Source: an uncultured Paracoccus sp. (GTDB lineage Bacteria; Pseudomonadota; Alphaproteobacteria; Rhodobacterales; Rhodobacteraceae). Taken from it: a stretch of 64,000 nt of DNA. The stretch lies in NCBI RefSeq assembly GCF_945915435.1, contig NZ_CAMEFG010000001.1, positions 105,756 through 169,755 on the forward strand, read 5' to 3'. Positions 35,484-44,485 of this stretch are shown in pieces (within the stretch, counting starts at the first letter, position 1; the number at the start of each line of letters is the position of its first letter). The notes under the pieces are model-generated. The model saw only the letters and a list, made by a program, of their open reading frames with translations. It had not been told where the DNA came from and made no database searches. The position numbers and the translations under genes are program-made.

Positions 35484-36407
35484 ATGACCCAAAACGACAC
35501 CCGTAAAACCTGGCTGGAACAGCCCCTGCCGCGCGACTTGGGCGCGCGCATGGCCGGCCACTGGCGCGAGGGGCGGTTCCTGTCGATCGCCGGGGCCTAC
35601 GACCCGATCGGCGGGCTGATGGCGCGCAAGGCGGGGTTCGAGGCGCTCTATCTGTCCGGCGCGGCGCTGACCGCGTCCCTAGGCCTGCCCGATCTGGGGC
35701 TGATCACCATGGACGAACTGGTATCGCGCGCCCGCGCCATCGTCCGCGTCACCCGTTTGCCGCTGCTGGTCGATGGCGATACCGGCTTCGGCGAAGCGCT
35801 CAACACCATGCGTCTCGTGCGCGAGCTTGAGGATGCCGGCGTCGCGGCGGTCCAGTTGGAAGATCAGATCCTGCCGAAGAAATGCGGGCATCTGAACGGC
35901 AAGCAACTGGTCACGCCCGAGGAAATGGCCGAGAAGATCGCCGCCGCCTCGCGCGCGCGGCGCGACCTGCGCATCGTGGCGCGCACCGACGCCGCCGCAT
36001 CCGAAGGCATCGAGGCGGCCATTCACCGTGCGAAGCTGTATGTCGAGGCCGGGGCCGATGCGATCTTCCCCGAAGCGTTGATCGGCGAAGAGCAGTTCCG
36101 CGCTTTCGCCGCCGCCATCGACGCGCCGCTTCTGGCGAACATGACCGAATTCGGGCGCACGCCCCAGACCTCATCCGCCGAATTCGAGCAGATGGGTTAT
36201 GCGATGGCGATCTGGCCAGTGTCCAGCCTGCGCATCGCGGCGAAGGCCACCGAAGGTTTCTATCGCGAATTGCGCGACACCGGCACTGCTGCCGGAAAAC
36301 TGGACGAGATGCAGTCGCGTGCCGAACTTTACGATCTGATCGGCTATTTCGAATACGAGGCGCTGGACGCCTCGATCCAGCGCACCGTTCTGGACGATAT
36401 GCAATAA
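35484..36407 (+). CDS. Methylisocitrate lyase-like enzyme (ICL/PEP mutase superfamily)
   Basis: 307 residues. The lyase loop with the catalytic Cys is PKKCGHLNGKQLV, the metal-binding part is LLVDGDTGFGEALNTMRLV, and AVQLEDQ and RTDAAASEGIEAAI are typical of PrpB. Family members split 2-methylisocitrate (to pyruvate plus succinate), 2,3-dimethylmalate or oxaloacetate. It starts one base after prpF. A methylisocitrate or dimethylmalate lyase is the best guess; no methylcitrate synthase or dehydratase gene is nearby. Confidence 0.85.
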   Translation: MTQNDTRKTWLEQPLPRDLGARMAGHWREGRFLSIAGAYDPIGGLMARKAGFEALYLSGAALTASLGLPDLGLITMDELVSRARAIVRVTRLPLLVDGDTGFGEALNTMRLVRELEDAGVAAVQLEDQILPKKCGHLNGKQLVTPEEMAEKIAAASRARRDLRIVARTDAAASEGIEAAIHRAKLYVEAGADAIFPEALIGEEQFRAFAAAIDAPLLANMTEFGRTPQTSSAEFEQMGYAMAIWPVSSLRIAAKATEGFYRELRDTGTAAGKLDEMQSRAELYDLIGYFEYEALDASIQRTVLDDMQ

Positions 36408-36584
36408 CCCCTCGCAAAACCGGACGCGTCCGATGTCGGACAAATGATCCGCCGCACAACGGGAAATTCCTGATCCGCAGGCGGCAGTTCGTGGATTCGG
36501 ACCGTCCAGCTTGACCAAGTCATTCCGAGGTAGGATTGAACCAGATCACCAGACAGCCGAACAGTTCCTTTGACAATCCTTTAT

Positions 36585-36619
36585 CCTTTACCCCATGACT
36601 CATCATCATGGGGCAAAGG
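36585..36619. terminator. Long hairpin between convergent prpB-like and dipeptidase genes
   Basis: Arms CCTTTACCCCATGA and TCATGGGGCAAAGG pair at 13 of 14 positions around a 7-base loop, followed by ACATTTT. Probably a bidirectional terminator. The rest of 36408-36692 shows no gene. Confidence 0.65.
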
Positions 36620-36692
36620 AACATTTTATCGCCTATATCCAAGACGGATGTTTATCGCAGCTTGCAACACGTGCGATAGGTAGCAGGTCCTC

Positions 36693-37694
36693 TTACGCCC
36701 CCCAGACCTCGCGCAGCAGGGTGATCCAGTTTTCACCCATCACCTTTTCTATTCGCGCTTCAGGCCAACCGCGCCGCTCCATCGCGGCAGTCAGCGCCCC
36801 GGTTTTCGCAATGCTGTCCATCCCTGCCGGGTTTTTGATTGGGCCGAATTTTGTCAGGCGGCGGGCATAGCCCTTGTCATGCATGATCCATTCATAGAAT
36901 GCCTGATCGTGCCCTTCGGTGAAATCCGTGCCGTAGCCGACGCGATCTTCGCCGCACAGGTTGATGACATATTCGATCGCCTCGACGTAATCATCGACCG
37001 TCGCATCGGTTCCGCGCGCAAGGAAGGGCGTGAACATGGTAACGCCTACGAAACCGCCGTGATCGATGATGAAGCGCAGTTCTTCGTCGGTCTTGTTGCG
37101 GGGATGGGCCTTCAATCCGGATGGCAGGCAATGCGAATAGGCGACGGGCTGTTTCGATATCAGGATCGTATCGCGACTGCTGTTCGGCCCGACATGCGAG
37201 AGATCGCAAAGGATGCCAAGCCGGTTCATTTCGGCAACGAATTCGTGCCCGTAATCCGACAACCCCGGATCGCGGCTTTCATAGCAACCCGTCGCGACGA
37301 AGTTCTGGGTGTTGTAGGCCATCTGGATAATGCCCACGCCCAATTCCTTGAACAGTTCCAGATAACCAAGCTGATCCTCGGCCCCGGTGACATTCTGCCA
37401 CCCCAGAATGATGCCGGTCTTTCCCTCGGCCTTGGCGCGACGGATGTCGGCGGTGGTCCTGACCTGAAGAATCAGGTCGGAGTGATCGCGAAACCATGCC
37501 TTCCACTGCACGATATTGCGCATGGTTTCGGTAAAGTTTTCCCAGATGCAACAGGTGCAGTTTGCAGCGGTGATGCCGCCCTTGCGCATCTCGCGGAAGA
37601 TATCGGGACCAAAATCGGACACGATCAGCCCGTCGATCACGGTCAGCCGGTCATGCAAGGTCGCGGCGTGCGATCCGGGGTTCATTTCGTTCAT
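36693..37694 (-). CDS. Membrane dipeptidase (M19)-like amidohydrolase
   Basis: 333 residues from ATG 37694 (GGAG six bases upstream). It aligns with renal dipeptidase-type proteins: GKTGIILGWQNVTGAED, LGVGIIQMAYN, DLSHVGPNSSRDT, VAYSHCLPSGL, GGFVGVTMFTPFL and YGTDFTEGH. However, the usual N-terminal zinc motif H-x-D reads DGLIVSDF, so the first zinc ligands are missing. It is the last gene of the ABC operon, so it may process the imported compound. A PvdM-like variant or non-peptide substrate is possible. Confidence 0.8.
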   Translation of the reverse strand: MNEMNPGSHAATLHDRLTVIDGLIVSDFGPDIFREMRKGGITAANCTCCIWENFTETMRNIVQWKAWFRDHSDLILQVRTTADIRRAKAEGKTGIILGWQNVTGAEDQLGYLELFKELGVGIIQMAYNTQNFVATGCYESRDPGLSDYGHEFVAEMNRLGILCDLSHVGPNSSRDTILISKQPVAYSHCLPSGLKAHPRNKTDEELRFIIDHGGFVGVTMFTPFLARGTDATVDDYVEAIEYVINLCGEDRVGYGTDFTEGHDQAFYEWIMHDKGYARRLTKFGPIKNPAGMDSIAKTGALTAAMERRGWPEARIEKVMGENWITLLREVWGA

Positions 37695-37711
37695 GGTGAT
37701 CTCCATTTCAT

Positions 37712-38776
37712 TCAGTGTTCGTTCACCAGCACGCCCGCGGTGGCGGGCCAATGCACCCAGACCGAGGTGCCGCCCGGCAGGACCGGCTGACCGCCCAGAC
37801 CCGGCGCGCGCACCCTTGCGCTCAGCACCGGCCCGGCTTCGGTCGCGATCTGATATTCGACAGAAGAGCCGTGATAGGTCATGATCAGCACCTTCCCCGG
37901 CAAGGCGTTGCTGTCCGGGGGCAGAGGATCGGTCGCCAGCGCGATCTCTTCGGGACGCAAGGCCAGAAAGCAGCGCCCAGCCAGCCCGCCCTGCCCGGAC
38001 AGGGCAAGTCGCATCCCGGATTCCAGCACGAAACCCTCGGCAGTCACCTGCCCGGCAAGCAGGTTCGGAATACCCAGAAACCCTGCTGCAAAGGCGCTGC
38101 GCGGACGACCGAACACCTCGGCAGGAGGGCCGACCTGTTCAACCTTTCCCTTATACATCAGCACCATGCGGTCGGCGGTGCTCATCGCCTCGTCCTGATC
38201 ATGGGTAACGAAAACCGTCGTCAGACCAAGCGATTGCTGCAACTGCCGGATCTCGATCTTCATCTGGTGACGTAGCGCCGCATCCAGATTCGAGAGCGGC
38301 TCATCAAGCAAAAGCACCTCTGGCTCGATCACCAACGCACGGGCCAATGCGACACGCTGCTGCTGGCCCCCCGAAAGCTGCTTGGGCAGGCGGTCGCCAT
38401 ATTGGTCCAGACGCACCCTTGCCAGTGCCTCGTCCACCCGCTTCACGGCATCGACCTTTGAAACCTTGCGCATCTCCAACCCGAACGCGACATTTTCCGC
38501 CACGGTCATATGCGGAAACAGCGCATAGTTCTGAAAGACGATGCCCATGTTGCGACGGCTGGGCGGCAAGCCGGTCACATCGCGCCCCCCGACCGAGATC
38601 CGGCCATTGGTCGCATCGACAAATCCGGCGATCATGCGCAGCGTCGTCGTCTTGCCACAGCCCGAGGGGCCTAGCAGCGCGACCAGCTCGCCGTCGGCGA
38701 TGCGCAGCGACATGTTCTCGACCGCGACGAAATCGCCGTAATGCTTGGCGACATCCTGAAGTATGACTTCGGACAT
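37712..38776 (-). CDS. ABC transporter ATPase (PotA-like)
   Basis: 354 residues. Walker A is GPSGCGKTTTLRM, the signature is LSGGQQQRVALARAL, Walker B is VLLLDEPLSNLDA, and the switch His is in VFVTHDQDEAM. The C-terminal TOBE domain has CFLALRPEEIALA. This is the polyamine/opine/putrescine-type ATPase group. It is encoded 11 bases after the second permease gene. Confidence 0.93.
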   Translation of the reverse strand: MSEVILQDVAKHYGDFVAVENMSLRIADGELVALLGPSGCGKTTTLRMIAGFVDATNGRISVGGRDVTGLPPSRRNMGIVFQNYALFPHMTVAENVAFGLEMRKVSKVDAVKRVDEALARVRLDQYGDRLPKQLSGGQQQRVALARALVIEPEVLLLDEPLSNLDAALRHQMKIEIRQLQQSLGLTTVFVTHDQDEAMSTADRMVLMYKGKVEQVGPPAEVFGRPRSAFAAGFLGIPNLLAGQVTAEGFVLESGMRLALSGQGGLAGRCFLALRPEEIALATDPLPPDSNALPGKVLIMTYHGSSVEYQIATEAGPVLSARVRAPGLGGQPVLPGGTSVWVHWPATAGVLVNEH

Positions 38777-38787
38777 GATTTTTCCTT

Positions 38788-39600
38788 TCAGAATGCGCGG
38801 CTGAGCTTGGCGTAGCGATCCGTGATCAGCAGCAGCACGGTGATGAGGGCGATCTGGACCGTGGCGACCGCGCCGATGGTCGAATCGAAATTCCATTCCA
38901 GATAGTTGATCAGCGCGATTTGCAGCGTCGTCCGGTCCGGCCCGACCAGAAACAGCGATTTTTCCAGGTCGATGAACGAATTGACGAAGGCGAAAAGCGA
39001 TCCCGCGATCACGCCGGGCTTGATGACCGGCAGGGTGATCCGCCGGAAAACCGTCAGCGATCCCGCGCCAAGGCTGCGCGCTGCTTCCTCGACCGAGGGG
39101 TTCATGCCGATCAGCGAAGTCGTCACCAGCCGGATCATCCAGGGAAGCGCGATCAGGCTGTGCGCGACGATCAGGCCGATGCTGGACCCTGCGATGCGCC
39201 AGCCGGTCAGGAACTCGACTTCCAGAAAGAAGATGAACAGCGAGCTTCCCCCGACGATCCCCGGCACGATCATGGGCGACATCAGGATGGTGTTGATCGT
39301 GTCGCGTCCGGGGAATGCGCCGCGCGCCAGCGCCAGGCTGGCGGGCAGGCCCAGCACCAGCGCGACGACGGTGGCGATCAGGCTGGTCTGAAGGCTGAGG
39401 AAGAAGCCGTTGCGGAAATCCGCCATCTCCCACGCGCGGCGATACCAGTCGAGCGTATAGCCCTCGGGCGGCATCGACAGGATGCGGTTGGAAAAGAAGC
39501 TCATCCACACGATGAAGATCAGCGGCAGGACGACGAAGCCGATCACCAGAAGGCTGATCACGGCATAGCCCTGACGGATATGTCTGGCCTGTATGTTCAT
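38788..39600 (-). CDS. ABC transporter permease (PotC-like)
   Basis: 270 residues, six helices. The EAA loop is EEAARSLGAGSLTVFRRITLP. The start ATG overlaps the stop codon of the preceding permease gene (TGATG), so ATG 39600 is used rather than the longer open frame that runs into the neighbouring gene. Confidence 0.92.
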   Translation of the reverse strand: MNIQARHIRQGYAVISLLVIGFVVLPLIFIVWMSFFSNRILSMPPEGYTLDWYRRAWEMADFRNGFFLSLQTSLIATVVALVLGLPASLALARGAFPGRDTINTILMSPMIVPGIVGGSSLFIFFLEVEFLTGWRIAGSSIGLIVAHSLIALPWMIRLVTTSLIGMNPSVEEAARSLGAGSLTVFRRITLPVIKPGVIAGSLFAFVNSFIDLEKSLFLVGPDRTTLQIALINYLEWNFDSTIGAVATVQIALITVLLLITDRYAKLSRAF

Positions 39601-40511
39601 CACTCGCTCCATCTGCGGTATTTCCGCTGGACAAGGGCCGAGACCCCCACGGTCAGGATCAGGGTCACGCTCATCAGAATGAAGGCCAGCGCTGAACCGA
39701 AGGGCCAGTTCATCGCCTTGGCGACCTGCTGATAGACGGTCGGCGCCATCATGTGGAAGGTCGGGCCGCCCAGCAGGACGGGGGTGGCATAGGCGTTCAT
39801 CGACAGGATGAAGCACAGCACCGTGCCCGCCAGAATGCCCGGCAAGGCCAGCGGCAGGACGATCCGGCGCATCACCGTCAGATGTCCGGCCCCGAGGCTG
39901 CTGCCCGCCTCCTCCAGATTGGCGTCGATGGCTTCGAACACGCTGTTGAGCGTGATGATCATGAAGGGCAACAGGACCGAAACCAGACCGATGGTCACTG
40001 CGGTTGCGCTATACATGATGCCCAGTTGCCCCTCATATCCGAAATATCCCAGAACCGAGGCCAGCACCCCCCTGTCGTTCAGGATCAGCATCCAGGCCGA
40101 TGTCCTGACCGCATTTCCGATCAGCAGCGGCACGAGAATCACGATAAGCAATATCCGCTTGGCCAGGGCCGAGACGTGCCGCGCCAGGAAATAGGCGACC
40201 GGCACGCCCGCGCTCAGGCAGATGGCCGTGGACAGCGCCGAGATGCCAAGGGTGCGCAGCAGCACCTCCTGATAGAAGGCATCGGTGAAGAACTTGACGT
40301 AATTCTCGGCCGTGAAGGCGCTGATCATCAGCTCGGTGGGGTCGAAACGGTTGAAACTGTTGCGCAGCATCAGCGCCAGCGGCGTCAGCAACCCGATGGT
40401 GACGACCAGCAGGGCGGGGGCGGTCAGGACGGGTCTGCCGATCCGCCGCCGAGGCCGCGGGTCGGGTGCGCAGGGCCGGGCCAGAGGCGCGACATTATCC
40501 GACATGCTCAT
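39600..40511 (-). CDS. ABC transporter permease (PotB-like)
   Basis: 303 residues, six helices. EAA loop: EEAGSSLGAGHLTVMRRIVLP. ATG 40511 has AAGGAG six bases upstream and is preferred over an upstream in-frame ATG (40529). It forms the transmembrane channel with the PotC-like partner. Confidence 0.92.
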   Translation of the reverse strand: MSMSDNVAPLARPCAPDPRPRRRIGRPVLTAPALLVVTIGLLTPLALMLRNSFNRFDPTELMISAFTAENYVKFFTDAFYQEVLLRTLGISALSTAICLSAGVPVAYFLARHVSALAKRILLIVILVPLLIGNAVRTSAWMLILNDRGVLASVLGYFGYEGQLGIMYSATAVTIGLVSVLLPFMIITLNSVFEAIDANLEEAGSSLGAGHLTVMRRIVLPLALPGILAGTVLCFILSMNAYATPVLLGGPTFHMMAPTVYQQVAKAMNWPFGSALAFILMSVTLILTVGVSALVQRKYRRWSE

Positions 40512-40529
40512 GAGGCTCTCCTTCAGCAA

Positions 40530-41594
40530 TCAGATGGCGAAGGACTTGTTCCACCATTCAAGCCATGCCGCCGAATTCCGGGCGACATAGGCATAGTCCA
40601 GAAAACGCATCTTCGCGCGTTCATCGGCTGTGAAGTCGATCAGCCCGCGCAATTCGTCCGTCAGCGTGGCCTTGGTGTTGGCGGGCGCATAGAAGCTGGC
40701 TTCGGCCAGCCCCGCCATCGCGGTCGGATCCAGCATCGCATCCAGATAGTCGTAGCCCGCATCCTTGTTCTGGCCGTAGGTGGTCAGGCAGGCCCCGAAG
40801 GTCACGGCGATCGCGCCTTCCTCGGGGAACTGCATTCCCAACGACTGCCCGTCATGCGCCCATTGCAGCCCGCGCGCCTTGTAGTTGACGGCAATGTCCA
40901 CCTCGCCATTCGCCAGCCCGGCCTGAAGCTGCTGATGCGCGGCGTAAAGACGAGGCCGGCTTTCGGCGGCCAGCCTTTCCAGCAGGGGCTTGCCGTCGTC
41001 GGCATCCGTCATGCCGCCCTTGGCGACCACACCGGCCATCAGCATGTAGTTGAAATAAAGCTGGTTTGTCAGCCCGATGCGGCCCGCCCATTTCGGGTCC
41101 CACAGTTCGGCATAGGACTTCGGCGGCTCGGCCACCTTGTCCTTGTTGTAGATGATGACGACCCCGCTATACAGCCAGGGGACGAAATAGGGCGTGCGCA
41201 ATTCCTCGACGACATCGGCATAATTCGGAATGCGCGACAGATCCAGATCATCAACGACCTCTTGCTGGCGCATCTCGAAGGCATCCGAACTGTTGAGATG
41301 GATCACATCGGCCGAGGCGCGGCGAATCCGCTTTTCACCCAGCAGCTTCGCCTTGCGTTCGGGTTCCATCGCAAGGTCGCGGGTGATGCGGAACCCCCGA
41401 TCTTCCAGCAAGGGCCTTTCGACATAGCGCATCGTGCGCTCATTCCAGTCGCCGCCCCAGTTGGACACGACAACCGCCTGATCCTGGGCATGGGCACGAG
41501 CAGGCAAAAACGCGGGAACCGCTGCTCCGGCCAGCAGAGCCTGCATCATACGGCGGCGGGACAGGACGGTTTGCGTCTTGTATTCATTTGGCAT
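40530..41594 (-). CDS. ABC transporter periplasmic binding protein (PotD/spermidine-putrescine type)
   Basis: 354 residues with a twin-arginine signal (SRRRMMQALLAGAAVPAFLPARAHA would be cut after AHA). The mature protein starts VVVSNWGGDWNERTMRYVE, typical of SBP family 8 proteins for polyamines, opines or similar cations. AGGGAG eight bases before ATG 41594 supports this start. It heads a five-gene operon and is divergent from a LysR gene. The ligand cannot be told; the dipeptidase downstream hints at an amide or dipeptide. Confidence 0.9.
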   Translation of the reverse strand: MPNEYKTQTVLSRRRMMQALLAGAAVPAFLPARAHAQDQAVVVSNWGGDWNERTMRYVERPLLEDRGFRITRDLAMEPERKAKLLGEKRIRRASADVIHLNSSDAFEMRQQEVVDDLDLSRIPNYADVVEELRTPYFVPWLYSGVVIIYNKDKVAEPPKSYAELWDPKWAGRIGLTNQLYFNYMLMAGVVAKGGMTDADDGKPLLERLAAESRPRLYAAHQQLQAGLANGEVDIAVNYKARGLQWAHDGQSLGMQFPEEGAIAVTFGACLTTYGQNKDAGYDYLDAMLDPTAMAGLAEASFYAPANTKATLTDELRGLIDFTADERAKMRFLDYAYVARNSAAWLEWWNKSFAI

Positions 41595-41739
41595 TTTCAT
41601 AGCTCCCTGAAGCATGGCGATGATGACCCGGTGCGTCTTTCCGGCACCTTGGGGTTAGACGATGAAGCAGAAAACTTCGTTTGTAAAATATCAATCAGTG
41701 CTTTATAAATTCCTTACAGTTATGAATATTGGTGCGGGA

Positions 41740-42636
41740 ATGGGCTTTGATCTTCGGCATCTGCGCGCTTTCGCGACACTGGGCGAAGAGCTGCACTATG
41801 GTCGCGCGGCCGACCGTCTGGGCGTCGCTCAACCCGCACTGAGCAAGACGATGCAGCAACTGGAAGCGGCTGTCGGCACGGCGCTTCTGATCCGCACCAC
41901 CCGGCGGGTCGAACTGACGGCGGCGGGCGAGGTGCTGCTGACCGAAGCCGAAAAGATCATCGGGCAGATCGACCATGCCGTGGCCCGCACGCGCAATGCC
42001 GCGCGCGGCATCCGGGGAGAGTTGCGGGTGGCCTATACCGATTTCGCGATCAACGGGCTGCTGCCGGATTTCTTGCGCGTCTTCAATGCCGCCCACCCGG
42101 ATATCCGGGTCGATCTGATATTCATGCCGACGGTGCATCAGCATGTCGCGATCCTGCAACAGACCATCGACATCGGCTTTCTCTATGGCGAATTCAGACA
42201 CAAGGCGACCAGAAGCCTGACCTTCGACCGGAACGAATATGTCGCCCTCGTGCCTGCCGGTCATCCGCTGGCGGCCCGGCCATCCCTGACGCTGGCCCAG
42301 CTTCGGGATGAGAAATTCGTCTTCGGGACTGGCGACAGTTGGGTCATCTTCCGCAAGGAACTGTTCGCCGAGTGCCGCGCGCGCGGCTTCTTCCCCGATA
42401 TCGCGCTTGAGGCAACCAACAGCGACGGTATCTTTGGCCTGGTCGCCGCAGGGGTCGGGATCACGGTCTATTCCAGTTGTGTCGGCAATCTGCCGCGCAA
42501 CGGAATCGAAGTGCGTCCGCTGACCGACCTGCCGGTAAAGCTGCCGATCACCGCGGTCTGGGACCGCAGCAACCGCTCGGGGTTGCTGGACACCTTTCTG
42601 AGGTCGTTGCGCCGGTTCACCGACGGGCGCGCATAG
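41740..42636 (+). CDS. LysR-family transcriptional regulator
   Basis: 298 residues. Helix-turn-helix: AFATLGEELHYGRAADRLGVAQPALSKTMQQLE; effector domain from RGELRVAYTDFAING. It is divergent from the ABC operon and probably regulates it. The start is uncertain: ATG 41740 gives the normal LysR N-terminus (GFDLRHLRAF), with only a weak GGG upstream; ATG 41722 is an alternative. Confidence 0.87.
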   Translation: MGFDLRHLRAFATLGEELHYGRAADRLGVAQPALSKTMQQLEAAVGTALLIRTTRRVELTAAGEVLLTEAEKIIGQIDHAVARTRNAARGIRGELRVAYTDFAINGLLPDFLRVFNAAHPDIRVDLIFMPTVHQHVAILQQTIDIGFLYGEFRHKATRSLTFDRNEYVALVPAGHPLAARPSLTLAQLRDEKFVFGTGDSWVIFRKELFAECRARGFFPDIALEATNSDGIFGLVAAGVGITVYSSCVGNLPRNGIEVRPLTDLPVKLPITAVWDRSNRSGLLDTFLRSLRRFTDGRA

Positions 42637-42689
42637 CAAGGAACGGATTGCATGCAACCCGTTCCCGGACGCATATGCGGACAGCCGGT

Positions 42690-43412
42690 TCATTCCGCCG
42701 CGATCTGCCCGGCGGTCAGGCCGTCGATATAAGCGACACATTCATCGACCGATTTGACATCGCCGAATTTGGCATCGATGTCGAAAAGGTTCCAAGCCAC
42801 GGCACCCGGCACCCGGTCACCGATGCATTCGCGCACCGCGATGGGACGGAAGCCGTCCGCGATACCGTCGCAAATCGTCTGGCGCACGCAGGCGCAGGCG
42901 GTTACCCCGGTCACGAGGATCGTATCCACCCCGTTCGCCCTCAGGATGCCCGCAAGCTCGGTGCCGTGGAAGGACGAGGCGCGCTTCTTCAGCAGCGTAT
43001 ACTCGCCCTTGACCGGCGCGATACGGCTGTCGATGGCCCACAACTTCTTGTCTGCCAGATCGACCACATCGACCGGGATCTTGTCATGCCACAGGCCCAT
43101 ATCGGTGAAGGCCGCCTTGCGGTCGGTGATCTCATATGCGGTGGTCACATGGACGACGGGCAGGTTACGGGCGCGGAAGGCGGTCAGAAGGCGCTGCATT
43201 CCGGGAATGATCTCATTATCCATCTTCTCCTGATCGCAGGTGAAGGGATTGCCGGGGCGGGTCCAGGCATTGGCCAGATCGACGCTGATCAGCGCAGGGC
43301 GCTTGCCAAAACCCACGCGACGCTGGAATCCGCGCTCTTGATACAATCTGGTCGAGGCGTCGAATGCGGCTTGCAGCATCCGGTCGAGTTCCTGGTTATC
43401 GATATTGCTCAT
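42690..43412 (-). CDS. Isochorismatase-family hydrolase (N-carbamoylsarcosine amidase-like)
   Basis: 240 residues from ATG 43412 (AGAGGA seven bases upstream). Cysteine-hydrolase triad: Asp in LISVDLANAW, Lys in LLKKRASSF, nucleophile Cys in VTGVTACACVRQT. The N-terminal extension (YQERGFQRRVGFGKRPAL) is typical of N-carbamoylsarcosine amidases. It lies between two LysR genes and is divergent from the second. It could act on a product of the adjacent transport/dipeptidase system. Confidence 0.85.
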   Translation of the reverse strand: MSNIDNQELDRMLQAAFDASTRLYQERGFQRRVGFGKRPALISVDLANAWTRPGNPFTCDQEKMDNEIIPGMQRLLTAFRARNLPVVHVTTAYEITDRKAAFTDMGLWHDKIPVDVVDLADKKLWAIDSRIAPVKGEYTLLKKRASSFHGTELAGILRANGVDTILVTGVTACACVRQTICDGIADGFRPIAVRECIGDRVPGAVAWNLFDIDAKFGDVKSVDECVAYIDGLTAGQIAAE

Positions 43413-43560
43413 TCGTCTTTCCTCTGGGTCCGGCCAAGGTTGGGGGCGGTATCCTGTCCCGCCATATTCCCGACAATGCCGCCGGGCAGACCAAAGCGGA
43501 ATTGACAGTTCGGCAATTATCAATGCACGCTCGGCATCAATCACTGCCCCATGTGGTCCC

Positions 43561-44454
43561 ATGCACCAGCTTCCCGATACCGCGCTTCTGCGTTCCTTCG
43601 TCACCGTCGCACAGGAACTCAACTTCCGCCGCGCCGCCGACCGGCTGGCGCTGGACCAGTCCGCGCTGAGCCGCCGCATCCAGAAACTGGAAACCGCGCT
43701 TGGCTACGCGCTGTTCGAGCGCACCACGCGCGAAGTCGCGCTAACCCCCGCCGGACAGGACTTCCATCGCAACATATCGCGGGTTCTGCTGGACTGCTCG
43801 CGTTCGATCGACGAGGCGCGGCGGGTCGCACAGGGCCAGGTCGGGCGGGTCCGCATTGGCTACATGGCCTTTGCCGCAACCGAACTGATGCCGAAAGCGG
43901 TTGCGCGGTTTCGCGACAGCTATCCCGGTATCGCACTCGAGTTGCGCTACATGCGCACCCAGATGCAGAAGATCGCCATCGTCAACGACGAGATCGACGT
44001 GGGCTTCATGATCGGCCCTTACGACAGCCGCGAATGCCACAGCGTGACGCTGGCCTCGGATCGGCTTTATGCAGTCATGTCGCGGCAGCACCACCTGCTG
44101 CGTCAGCCCGCAGTCGAACCGGCCGACCTTGCGAATGAGCCGCTGATCCTGGGCAATATGGCAGAGTGGGGCGAATACCGCTTCCGGCTGGAGGATCAGT
44201 TTGGCCAGCTTGGCATCTCGCTTGAACCGGCGCTGGAAGCCAGCAGCACGCTGGCGCTGATCGGGCTGGTTGCCGCCGGATTGGGAATCACGATCTATCC
44301 TGAAAGCCTGATCGGTTTTCTTGGACATAATGTCGAGGCACGGCCGATCCTTCACCCGGGCCTTCACAGTGTCAGCGTTCTTGTCTGGAAACGCAACAAC
44401 CGCGCCCGCGCGCTGATGAACTTCATCGACATCGCCCGAAAGCACGCAACCTGA
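43561..44454 (+). CDS. LysR-family transcriptional regulator
   Basis: 297 residues. Helix-turn-helix: FVTVAQELNFRRAADRLALDQSALSRRIQKLE; effector domain from GRVRIGYMAFAATELM. It is divergent from the isochorismatase-family gene with 148 bases between, and is probably its regulator. Confidence 0.88.
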   Translation: MHQLPDTALLRSFVTVAQELNFRRAADRLALDQSALSRRIQKLETALGYALFERTTREVALTPAGQDFHRNISRVLLDCSRSIDEARRVAQGQVGRVRIGYMAFAATELMPKAVARFRDSYPGIALELRYMRTQMQKIAIVNDEIDVGFMIGPYDSRECHSVTLASDRLYAVMSRQHHLLRQPAVEPADLANEPLILGNMAEWGEYRFRLEDQFGQLGISLEPALEASSTLALIGLVAAGLGITIYPESLIGFLGHNVEARPILHPGLHSVSVLVWKRNNRARALMNFIDIARKHAT

Positions 44455-44485
44455 ACAAGGTCCGGACGCAACCGCCCAGGACAAA

